Virus record (IMG/VR): IMGVR_UViG_3300009001_003397
Coordinates: 1-23,278 of that record
DNA: 23,278 nt
Strand: one strand, 5' to 3'
From: a virus
In this document: piece by piece, positions 8,247 to 16,500 of the stretch
Position numbering within the stretch: the stretch's first letter is position 1
Layout of the letters: each line of letters begins with the position of its first letter
The notes under the pieces: model-generated
What the model was told of the DNA's origin: nothing
Database searches by the model: none
The model's input: the letters and a program-made list of their open reading frames with translations, nothing else
Translations under genes and position numbers: made by a program

Positions 8247-11200
8247 TTATACTATTTCTTTTAATCCAAATGTGTCACCACTAATGCCGTACCACATTCT
8301 TAAATCTTCGCTACTGTAACCATTGGCCATATCATTTACAAGTTTGTATTCAATTAATGCTCCAGGAACTTGTCCGTGGTCATCAACAAACATAAATTCT
8401 ACCCCGCCATAATAGTTAGATCCTGCTGGGAATATAAATCTTTTAACTGTTGTTCCAGCACCACCGTTTACACTTCTTTCTAAACTAACAACTGCTTCAG
8501 TGCTTGTATTAATTGGATTATGTATGTTTGCACTTAGCATTACTTTCATTTTGCTAAAGCCACTTGTTACTGATGCACTTACTGCAATATCATTTGTGTC
8601 TGCTTCGTTTCTAAAGTAACTACCAGCAGTAACATTAGCACTACTTGCTGCATTTAATGATGTAGCAAACACATCGTATTCTTCTTGGCCACCACCGGTA
8701 AATCCTGTAATAACACTCCACGGAATTGTACCATTTACACCGTCTACTATTAGTGTTGAGTCGTCTGCATAAATGGAGCCATTTACATCGCCTGTAACAG
8801 TACCATTAAGAGATCCAGTTACTGTACCAATTAAATCACCTGTGACAGTAGCATTATAAATTTCTACAGTCTGATTTCGTGTACTTGATGTTGTACCAAT
8901 AATAACATCGCCTGAATTAGTTTGTCCGTTAATTAGTATAGTTGCTGTATCGGCAACATCGCCTGGTGTATTAGGAGTTGTTTGTAACTCCATATAATTA
9001 ATACCAGCAGTGTCTAGTTGTATTTTACTTAATCCTGCATTTGCTGCGCCGCCGAAGAGTTCTAAAAATCCTTGCGCTTCTACATCAATATTACTACCAC
9101 TAGTTAAATTCTTTATTGACGGTGTTCTTACTAAATTTGAAGATATATCACCTACAATTTTCCCGTTTACACCATCAACAAGTAAACTTGAATCATCTGC
9201 GTATATGCTACCTTTTAAATCGCCTTCTATACCACCGTCTGCATTAATAGTTGTTGTAACCCTACCATTAAATCTTAAATTAGTTGCTGTTAAGTTAATA
9301 GCAGTGTTTGTACCTTGCGGCCCTAAACTAATTGCTTCGTTAGGTGAATTGCCTTCAGTAAGAATTGAAATACTATCGTCTGCTGTAATATTAGCAACAA
9401 TTAATGCTGTATCAAAAGTAACATTACCTAACAAGTTAGTTGTACTAGTTGCATTACCTACATTTACAGTAGTTGCCGTAGTACCTACATTAAGTGTCGT
9501 GTTATCAATATCACCTGTAAGATCAAATGCTGCGTTATTTACTGTTGCACCACCTAAGTCTAATGTTCCTGGTATTGATACAACATTTCCTGCGTGACCA
9601 ATTGTTGTTGTACCACTTGTGCCAGTACCTATATTAACTGCTGCTGTTGCTGCGCCTTCAATACTAACAGGACCTGTGGAAGCAACTTGTATTGCTCCTG
9701 TACTATCATTGTAATTAAAGCTACCTGCTGCACCACCTACTGTAATTAATTGTCCTGTAACAGGATTAATATTAGTTCCAATTATATTTGGTGAAGTTGT
9801 AGTAGTAAATGTTGCTGAATTTGCATACATTGCATTTCCAACAGCGTCTACCATAACACTAGAATCGTCAGCAAATACTGAACCTGTTATATCTCCTGTA
9901 TGATATCCAGTAGTATCACCAGTTACATCACCAGTTACATCACCAGTAAATGTTGCATTTGTGCCGTTAGTACCTGAATCTAATACTGTTGTACCGTTTG
10001 TTGCTTTTACGTCACCTGTTACGTTGCCGGTTATATTTCCTATAAATGCTGCTTCAACTGTGCCTGCAACAAATGTTTCACCGTTTATTGTCCATTTATC
10101 AACAGTGTCATTCCAGACTAAAGATTTATTAGCAGCAAGTCCTCTATCAATTTCTATACCACTTGTACCTAATGTTACACCTGTTCCTGCTTCACCTTCG
10201 TTTAGAGTGATAATATTATCAGAAATATTTGTATTAGTTGTATTAACTGATGTTGTTGTTCCGTTAACTGTTAAGTCACCTGCGATTACAACATCATTGA
10301 AATCCGATTGTCCTGTTGTAGCTTGTACATTACCGTTTACATCTCTCCAAACACCATCTTGGTACATTTGAAATCTGTTAGTAGTTGTGTTGTAAACAAC
10401 GTCACCGTTTTGCGGAATTATCAATGCTATATCAGCAGCACTTACTAGAGAGAATTTAAAAGGTAATCCGTTTGCAATTTTAATTCTGTTTTCTGCATCT
10501 AAAAGTAAATCTGTTGCGCCATATATTTCGCCAACACCTAAACCTGTACCTGCACCAAATGTATCTGCTTGGCTATTATATAAATTTACATTACCTGTAT
10601 TATTTTGGCCAATATTAATATCGTAATTTTCTGTAGCTTCAATTTTTAAATCTTGTCCATTAGTGCCTTCAACAAAACTTGTATTGACTACAGGAGATGT
10701 TAAACTAGTATTTGCTGTAATTTCATCTGCTGTAACTGTAGTAGTGTCTACCGGAGCAAGTATACGTCCGCTAATACCATCAACTAGTACTGTACTATCG
10801 TCTGCAAATACGCTACCTTTAATATCTGAATCAAATGCACGGCCTTCATCGAATAAGTTAGCAATACTAGAATCTAAATCTGCTTGACGTAAAAATCCTA
10901 TATCGTCTTGAAATTCTGAAAGGAAGCCTGGTGCACCTTGTAGTGCAGCATAACTTACTTTTCCAGTTGTTGCATCAAATACTTTAGAGCCGCCATAGCT
11001 TACAAGATCACCGACTAATTCATTAGCTGTAACAACATTCCATTTTGCAGCGTTTGTACCTACGTTGCCTATGCCATTAATAGACGGTAATAAGTTTCCT
11101 GTACTAACAATATTTGATACGTTAATTGTACCAATATCATCAAGTGGTCTAAATTCTATTCCAGAACCTGTTTCATTAACTTTTACAAAGTAGTTCTCAC

Positions 11201-11429
11201 TGCCTATAAAAGTGTTTGGAGTATCTGTTAAATCTTTAAAGTTTTGAGCAACTAGCTTATTGCCGTTAACTGTTACTTCTGCGGCATTTATAGTTCCTAA
11301 AGCAAATACGTTTTGAACATTGACAATTGAGTTTTCACGCAAGTCTAAGTTATCAGCTGCGGGCAACTCTTTAATTTTATTACCATCGGTAGTATCAAGT
11401 ATCAGTGGAAATCTATTTGCCATTCTCAT
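8247..11429 (-). CDS. Large repeat-rich tail fibre-type structural protein
   Basis: A 1,060-residue protein, very rich in Thr, Asn, Gly, Val and Ala, with a beta-repeat look throughout. It lacks the shared N-terminal anchor but carries F-K-D-L-T-D-T-P-N (64-72) and G-S-G-I-E-F (88-93), matching F-T-D-L-S-D-T-P-N near residue 46 of the 3,041-residue protein. A G-S-[VI]-[FY]-A-D-D-S repeat ending in V-D-G/A-V occurs at residues ~205, 516, 740 and 884. Runs of T-G-D-V tetrapeptides lie at 465-515 and 862-885. A beta-roll-like module (T-L-N-V-G-T-T-A-T-T-V-N-V-G-N-A) lies at 645-660. Residues 905-1060 form a distinct non-repetitive C-terminal domain, possibly the receptor-facing tip. ATG codons at 11429 and 11423 compete: AGGA is only 3 bases before the first and 9 before the second, and the second gives M-A-N-R-F, like the M-A- starts of its neighbours, so 11423 may be the true start. 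Confidence 0.8.
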   Translation of the reverse strand: MRMANRFPLILDTTDGNKIKELPAADNLDLRENSIVNVQNVFALGTINAAEVTVNGNKLVAQNFKDLTDTPNTFIGSENYFVKVNETGSGIEFRPLDDIGTINVSNIVSTGNLLPSINGIGNVGTNAAKWNVVTANELVGDLVSYGGSKVFDATTGKVSYAALQGAPGFLSEFQDDIGFLRQADLDSSIANLFDEGRAFDSDIKGSVFADDSTVLVDGISGRILAPVDTTTVTADEITANTSLTSPVVNTSFVEGTNGQDLKIEATENYDINIGQNNTGNVNLYNSQADTFGAGTGLGVGEIYGATDLLLDAENRIKIANGLPFKFSLVSAADIALIIPQNGDVVYNTTTNRFQMYQDGVWRDVNGNVQATTGQSDFNDVVIAGDLTVNGTTTSVNTTNTNISDNIITLNEGEAGTGVTLGTSGIEIDRGLAANKSLVWNDTVDKWTINGETFVAGTVEAAFIGNITGNVTGDVKATNGTTVLDSGTNGTNATFTGDVTGDVTGDTTGYHTGDITGSVFADDSSVMVDAVGNAMYANSATFTTTTSPNIIGTNINPVTGQLITVGGAAGSFNYNDSTGAIQVASTGPVSIEGAATAAVNIGTGTSGTTTIGHAGNVVSIPGTLDLGGATVNNAAFDLTGDIDNTTLNVGTTATTVNVGNATSTTNLLGNVTFDTALIVANITADDSISILTEGNSPNEAISLGPQGTNTAINLTATNLRFNGRVTTTINADGGIEGDLKGSIYADDSSLLVDGVNGKIVGDISSNLVRTPSIKNLTSGSNIDVEAQGFLELFGGAANAGLSKIQLDTAGINYMELQTTPNTPGDVADTATILINGQTNSGDVIIGTTSSTRNQTVEIYNATVTGDLIGTVTGSLNGTVTGDVNGSIYADDSTLIVDGVNGTIPWSVITGFTGGGQEEYDVFATSLNAASSANVTAGSYFRNEADTNDIAVSASVTSGFSKMKVMLSANIHNPINTSTEAVVSLERSVNGGAGTTVKRFIFPAGSNYYGGVEFMFVDDHGQVPGALIEYKLVNDMANGYSSEDLRMWYGISGDTFGLKEIV
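8730..8780 (-). repeat. ADDS repeat, copy 4 of the 1,060-residue protein
   Basis: Encodes G-S-I-Y-A-D-D-S-T-L-I-V-D-G-V-N-G (residues ~884-900). It is preceded by T-G-D-V-N units and followed by the unique C-terminal domain. Confidence 0.75.
9165..9212 (-). repeat. ADDS repeat, copy 3 of the 1,060-residue protein
   Basis: Encodes G-S-I-Y-A-D-D-S-S-L-L-V-D-G-V-N (residues 740-755), nearly identical in protein to copy 4. Confidence 0.75.
9843..9884 (-). repeat. ADDS repeat, copy 2 of the 1,060-residue protein
   Basis: Encodes G-S-V-F-A-D-D-S-S-V-M-V-D-A (residues 516-529), directly after the T-G-D-V tandem block. Confidence 0.75.
9916..9951. repeat. 12-bp tandem repeat (about 2.7 copies) encoding T-G-D-V units
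   Basis: The plus strand shows TCACCAGTTACA twice in a row, then TCACCAGT before diverging. On the coding strand this gives tandem T-G-D-V tetrapeptides in the 1,060-residue fibre protein. The repeat length is a multiple of three, so slippage would change fibre length without breaking the frame. Confidence 0.7.
10776..10817 (-). repeat. ADDS repeat, copy 1 of the 1,060-residue protein
   Basis: Encodes G-S-V-F-A-D-D-S-T-V-L-V-D-G (residues 205-218). The same motif recurs three times in the neighbouring 476-residue protein. Confidence 0.75.
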
Positions 11430-11446
11430 CTATCCTATTGTTTTAT

Positions 11447-11456
11447 ATATTTATCG
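11447..11456 (-). promoter_or_regulatory. T4-type late promoter upstream of the 1,060-residue fibre gene
   Basis: The minus strand reads CGATAAATAT, differing from the other late elements only in the last base. It lies in the 34-base gap after the 476-residue gene (stop at 11464-11466) and 17 bases before the first ATG at 11429. Confidence 0.65.
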
Positions 11457-11463
11457 TAATCAC

Positions 11464-12894
11464 TTAAAGCGCCGCTATCCTAGCTTGGAAGTCTGTAAAA
11501 TCTATACTTGCTGCCGCTGCTGCTTTTATATCAGATTTTAGTTGCTCTACACTAGGAATAACACCGTTCACGCCATCTATTAATGTTGTGCTGTCATCAG
11601 CAAATACACTACCCTGTATGTCTCCAACCATTCTTCCTATTACCGGACCGTTGAACACAATTCCGCCAGTGCCGTCGTAGTCGCCGGCTAAAATACTTAC
11701 AATACGTCCGCTTATAATTACGTCACCCGTTTGTTTGCCAGGATCTGCAATGCCGCCGGCGATCCATACACCGCCACCGTTGCCATCTGGAAGTGTTGCA
11801 CCGTAGATATCGAAAATGTTATCTGTGGTTGTTATACGGCCTCCCCTGTCACCTGGTATTGTTGCTGTGTTAAGATACAATGCTTCGTCGTTAATAGTAG
11901 AAATAGTATTGTTGAGCACAGTGTTTTGTAGATTTATTTTACTATTCACACCATCTACTAATAGTGTGCTATCATCACCAAACACACTACCAGTAATGTC
12001 ACCATCTACATTCAATCCATCTACAGTACCGTCACCTTTGAATTTCCATTCACGATCGCCAACAGTGATAGTTGCAGTTTCTGCTTCAATTTCATTCTGC
12101 CAAGCATTGTATGCGTTTAATACATTAAGTGCTTCATCTACTACTTCGTCTGGTATTAAAGGATTTAGAGCCTTTTGCTGTACAGCAATTCCATAGTATG
12201 TGTAATCTGATGGTGGTGCTAACTGTGCTCCATAATCGCCTGCGTCTAGTAGTGCATCTAATACAGCTCTTGCATCATCATAAGCAGTCTCAAGTGTTGG
12301 TATATTGCTACCAGCAGTTAAAGAGTTAATTCCTGCGGCAGTTACTACATCATTAATATCTGTGCCGCCAATCTGTAGTACACCGCCTACTACGCTTAGT
12401 GTAGTACCGCCTAAATCAATAGTGCTACCACTTAGATATATGTCACGGAATCTGTTTGTAGCACTACCTAAATCATATGCTTCGTTTGCATCTGGAACAA
12501 CGTCACCACTGATTGTCCCGTCTAGGTTGATTACATTATTAACACCATCTACTAGTGTAGTCGAATCGTCGCCGAACACACTGCCTTGTACATCTTGTAC
12601 TTCTGTAGGTGCTCCACCGTTTACAAGTAATGCACCTCCTGCTGTAATTTCAATTCTAGCACCGTTTAAGTAGATAAAGTCTGCAACGTGCAAGTCTGCC
12701 CATTGTTTAGCAGCACTTCCTAAATCATAAGTAGAATCTGTACTCGGTAAAACATCTGCAACCGCACCGGACACATTTCCGTTAGCAGTATAAAGCTCAT
12801 TAAAGTTTTCGTTTATTTTTCTAAATGCTGTGCGTAACGGATCTCCGTCGCCTTTATTAGCACTAGTACCTATATCAATTATTTGCTTTGCCAT
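11464..12894 (-). CDS. Tail fibre/baseplate appendage protein with anchor motif and ADDS repeats
   Basis: A 476-residue protein. Residues 1-35 carry the shared anchor motif (I-D-I-G-T-S-A-N-K-G-D-G-D-P-L-R-T-A-F, then R-K-I-N-E-N-F-N-E-L-Y). Two A/T-Y-D-L-G-S modules (55-78 and 139-158) of the kind found in many phage fibres follow, each leading into a D-I-Y-L/D-F-I-Y-L strand. ADDS-type repeats (G-S-V-F-[GA]-D-D-S-T) stand at 104, 302 and 428. Residues ~200-285 break the beta pattern with a predicted helical insert (A-Y-D-D-A-R-A-V-L-D-A-L-L). The C-terminus is a short helix (450-476). Its ATG shares one base with the TAA of the 49-residue gene (TAATG), and GGGGA lies about 11 bases upstream, so it is translationally coupled. 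Structural role is inferred from motifs and position. Confidence 0.8.
   Translation of the reverse strand: MAKQIIDIGTSANKGDGDPLRTAFRKINENFNELYTANGNVSGAVADVLPSTDSTYDLGSAAKQWADLHVADFIYLNGARIEITAGGALLVNGGAPTEVQDVQGSVFGDDSTTLVDGVNNVINLDGTISGDVVPDANEAYDLGSATNRFRDIYLSGSTIDLGGTTLSVVGGVLQIGGTDINDVVTAAGINSLTAGSNIPTLETAYDDARAVLDALLDAGDYGAQLAPPSDYTYYGIAVQQKALNPLIPDEVVDEALNVLNAYNAWQNEIEAETATITVGDREWKFKGDGTVDGLNVDGDITGSVFGDDSTLLVDGVNSKINLQNTVLNNTISTINDEALYLNTATIPGDRGGRITTTDNIFDIYGATLPDGNGGGVWIAGGIADPGKQTGDVIISGRIVSILAGDYDGTGGIVFNGPVIGRMVGDIQGSVFADDSTTLIDGVNGVIPSVEQLKSDIKAAAAASIDFTDFQARIAAL
11557..11613 (-). repeat. ADDS repeat, copy 3 of the 476-residue protein
   Basis: Encodes G-S-V-F-A-D-D-S-T-T-L-I-D-G-V-N-G-V-I (residues 428-446), close to the C-terminal helix. 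Confidence 0.75.
11938..11991 (-). repeat. ADDS repeat, copy 2 of the 476-residue protein
   Basis: Encodes G-S-V-F-G-D-D-S-T-L-L-V-D-G-V-N-S-K (residues 302-319). Confidence 0.75.
12532..12585 (-). repeat. ADDS repeat, copy 1 of the 476-residue protein
   Basis: Encodes G-S-V-F-G-D-D-S-T-T-L-V-D-G-V-N-N-V (residues 104-121), following the first Y-D-L-G-S module. Confidence 0.75.
12787..12894 (-). repeat. N-terminal anchor-like motif, copy in the 476-residue protein
   Basis: Codons 1-36. After M-A-K-Q it keeps I-D-I-G...N-K-G-D-G-D..R..F-R-K-I-N-E-N-F-N-E-L-Y, almost the same as the 3,041-residue protein two genes upstream. Confidence 0.8.
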
Positions 12895-13043
12895 TATTTC
12901 GGGTTCCCCACTTTAATTCTTAACTTCCCTGATGTTGCTACTGCTTGTCTAGGCTGTTGATTCTTTGTATCTTCACTTGTAGGAGCACCTTGTTTGATCA
13001 AGTTATTGATATTTTTTGTTTGTTTTCGTTCTTGTTCAGACAT
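12894..13043 (-). CDS. 49-residue basic/polar protein, stop-start coupled on both sides
   Basis: A small gene filling the space between two fibre genes. The protein begins M-S-E-Q-E-R-K-Q-T-K-N-I-N-N-L-I and ends G-K-L-R-I-K-V-G-N-P-K. It is Lys/Gln/Asn-rich, has no Cys and no membrane segment, and looks largely disordered apart from a short N-terminal helix. Evidence that it is real: its ATG shares one base with the stop of the 3,041-residue gene (TAATG), its stop shares one base with the ATG of the 476-residue gene (TAATG), and AGGA lies 8 bases before its start. No frame but this one bridges the 150-base gap. It could be a fibre-assembly chaperone or a minor virion peptide; function is unknown. 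Confidence 0.8.
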   Translation of the reverse strand: MSEQERKQTKNINNLIKQGAPTSEDTKNQQPRQAVATSGKLRIKVGNPK

Positions 13044-13507
13044 TAGTGCTTTCCTACTACAACTTCTATAATTCCACGGTCACCATCAGTTTTGTCTTCA
13101 AGTGCCTTACCAATAATAGTACCAACTTTAGGATCATTATCTACAATAGCATATCCTGGTACAGCACTAGTTACAAGTATATCACCTTTGTTAACTTTTC
13201 CAATAACTTTACAAGGAACTCGTCCTTGCAATGCTAGTGCTACAATATTGTCACCTTGTGCGTGTGAGTTCATTAAGTGTGCTGGATTAGTAGATACAAC
13301 TCCTGCTGCACTTCTTTGTCCTTTAGCAGTACATACAGTTACTTCTTGACCGCCGCCAAACACTAATACAGTACCTGGTTCATAATCAGCATCGGCCAAA
13401 TAGTTTTCTGCCAAGTCAGCGTAGTAAGCTTCGGTTGCAGTACCACGGAAGAACGTTGCATATACATTAGCATATTTTACAGTTGTACTACCGATATCGT
13501 AAGCATT
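13043..13507 (-). other. Peptidase G2-like C-terminal domain region of the giant fibre protein
   Basis: Codons ~2888-3041. The order Y-D-I-G-S, D-L-A-E-N-Y, E-P-G-T-V-L-V-F, A-G-V-V-S-T-N-P and G-D-I-L-V-T-S resembles the D-x-A-E...G-V-V-S-x-N-P pattern of G2-type self-cleaving C-terminal domains on phage fibres. Whether it cleaves itself cannot be told from sequence. Confidence 0.45.
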
Positions 13508-16500
13508 GTCTGTATCAGCTATTACGCCCGATGAACTAAAGATAAACGGTGTAACACTTGAACTTGTTGCACTATCTGCTGTAACAATACCTACTTCGCC
13601 GGCTGTAGTCTTACCTGTGTTTCCGCCGATTGCAATACCAGTTGAAGCCGAACCCTTTTCGCCCGGTGCCTCAATAAAGCTACTGTAGATCCAATCTACA
13701 GCAAGTGCCGACTCTCCGTTTAAGTTTGAAATATTTTTTAGAGTACTTTCAGTTACACCAGCTGAACCAATGTCAACACATCCTGGTATTTCTACATCCG
13801 GTCCAAATGATGTTGTGCCAGTTTGACCAACTGATCTCAATATTTCACCTTGAGCCGGCGTTTTAAATACAAGCTCTAGAGAGTTTAGACTTAATACTTC
13901 GTAACTCGGATCACCTCCAAGTATCAAGGAGTTAACCTGTATACTACCGTTTTGATCTGTTTTTACAATTGAGTTAGTTTCACCTGTAATACTAACATTT
14001 GAAATACCGTATGTTCCTTCGCCTGTTTTAATAAGTGCTTGACCAGGATCATCTGTAGGTAAAACTGCATCAACAAAGTCATCGTCTGTTAGGCCGCCGC
14101 CTTCTGATATCACTGTGCTAAATGGAATTTCATCTATATCGTTATCTGAACTATCTCCACTATAGTTACCTAGTACAGTTCCGTCTTGTATTCTTTGTAT
14201 AGCTCTTAATGGAAGATCTCCGTTTTCAATAGTTAACCAACCATTAATTGAAGTAAAGATACCGCTATCAAAACTTGCTACACCTAAATTACTTTGGTTA
14301 ATGTTTACAGGATTTGCTCTAGTAGTTGCTGCATTTAGGTTTAATTTACTTTGAGAAATGCCTGCGTTTGCTGCAATATCAGCATTAACAATAGTGTTTG
14401 GTTTAATTTGAACATCTATTTCTGTATAGCGATCAGTAACTTCATTACCTACTACTGTAGTTACTCTATTAGTTGATACTTGAATGTCGCTTGTTGTTGA
14501 ATATACACCATTTGCCCATTCGTCAACTGGACCGTCTACAACTAAACCTTCTGGACCACCAATAACTGTAATTACATCAGGATCAGGTGATGTTGCTACT
14601 GGCTTGCCGTCACTGAACTCGCCTAGTACAGGGTCGTATATGATTTCTACAATATTACCTTCAAGACCAACTAGTCCGTTCTTAACATCAACAATAGTAC
14701 CTGTTGCGCCTGTTATAGTACCACTGATAGTTTGGCCAACTTCAAACGGTCCACTTACTATTGTTCCAGCATCAATGATAAGTTTTTTATAACCAGTACC
14801 TACTAGCAACTGACCTTCGTCGTAATCATTATACTCTACTGAACGTAGATCTTTAATTTCGTCGCTTTCGCCGCCTCCTGCATCAACATATGCTTTAGTT
14901 GCAGCATCTGAATCTGAGTTAGGTGCTTTTAGGTTTGTAATTGTATTGCCTGCTGCATTCAAATCGTCTGTCATTGGAACAGCACCGTTTGGAGCAAGCA
15001 CACCTGGGCCTAATTTGTTAGCAACTGGATTACCATTTACATCATAACCTAAACGTCTGTTAACATATCCACGAACAGCACCTTCTGTTGGCACTGAGTC
15101 CGAAGCGTTATCTGTCATTGCTGTGTCTGTTGAGAATTCAGTAACAACAACACCACGTTTAAATCCTAGACCATCCACGTCCGAAAGCGCAATACTTGCA
15201 CTAAATGTAACTGTACCAGTACCTTGGTCAACGCTGAAGAATTTACCTACACGGAAAATACCATTTTGGTCTGTACTTACAAAGAACACACGACCTTTAC
15301 CACGTTCAACAGTTTCTTTGGATTCGTCCTTTTCACCTGGCTCACCAAAGATAACGTTTGGATAGTTTGAATCGTTAAATCCGCCAGTACCAATGTCTAA
15401 GAAGTCGTGTCCTGTAGCACGACAGGTTGAAATGTTAACTGTAACATCACCTTTTGCACCTGCTTTTAGACCTGCACGTAGAGTAATTAGCTCTGATCCT
15501 AGTACAACTGGACTGTGTATACCGGTTGCGTTTGTTTGGTTAATAGTATCTATGTCTGTTAGTTCTACAATTTGATATTGGTTATCTTCTGCAATTGGAA
15601 CAATAGTATCTCGCAAAGTAGTAATAGTACCAGCAGTTGTATATGGTCCAAATGTAGTGCCGTCAACTGTTGTTGTTAAACCACTATCACTGTAAAGTTC
15701 AGCAGTAGTTCCTGTAGTGTTGTTTACATAATAGCTATTGCTATTAAGTTGTGTCATACCTTCAACACCGGTAATTGTAATAAGTTGACCGTTTTCTAAA
15801 TTAATGTCTGTGTCAAAAGTAACAACTACTGGATTAGCTTGAGTTGCTCCAGTAATATTTGTTGTAACGGCAGTTGATTTCACACCTCTTGCATTATAAA
15901 CATAGTGCTTCTTACCTTGCCAAGTTATGATCGGTGCATATGTTGCTAAACTATCAGTAGTCCAACCTAGTGGTCTATTAGTAAGAGGTGTTCTTAAGTT
16001 ATTGTTTAAACGGAATACTTCGTTGTCATCTAGTACTGGTTGTACAGCTAATATTGTGTCTCCTGCTGTTCCACCTTTAGTAGTTCCGCTAGTAAGTTTG
16101 TTTATTCCTCCAGGTTCATAAACTTTGTTTACGGATTCTTGTGCCTTTGCACTATCAATAAGCATTCTAATATAATCGTAACCTTCGTCAAATCCAGCTT
16201 GTGACGTATTAGCAGGCAGTTCGTTGCCTAAACTGTCTGATGTTAAGAAGCTAATACTTCTGTATACAAAGCTTGGGTTTTCGTCAAATATTATCGCAGT
16301 CGAAGGACGAATTGTTAGTACATCTGGTCTTGCTAAGTCTGCAATAATATGTGTTTGGTTACGTCTGTATTGTATTATTGTTCCATAAGGTACAGGATTT
16401 AATAAACCATTTTGGCTAAACTGTGCATCGCCAGTTGAGAAGTTCAATTTATAAATTGTTCCTGTAAAGTACGGAGTAGTTGCTTCTACTGCAATAGTAC

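Noticed and set aside
9010-9597. Plus-strand 195-codon open frame opposite the 1,060-residue fibre gene
   Set aside because: It is antisense to a Thr/Asn/Gly-rich repetitive gene, whose codon bias creates long open antisense frames. The translation is low-complexity with no motif and there is no ribosome site.
9840-10020. CRISPR-like or diversity-generating repeat
   Set aside because: Repeat units are 12 bases and coding, with no spacers. No reverse transcriptase or template-repeat partner is present in the window.
11816-12196. Plus-strand open frames opposite the 476-residue gene (also 9961-10371 and 12305-12673)
   Set aside because: Mirror frames of fibre repeats: Ser/Pro/Val-rich, no recognisable domain, and not spaced like the tightly packed minus-strand genes.
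12901-12911. GGGTTCCCC near-palindrome before the 476-residue gene as an operator
   Set aside because: It is inside the 49-residue coding frame and its GGGGA half is better explained as the ribosome site for the next gene.
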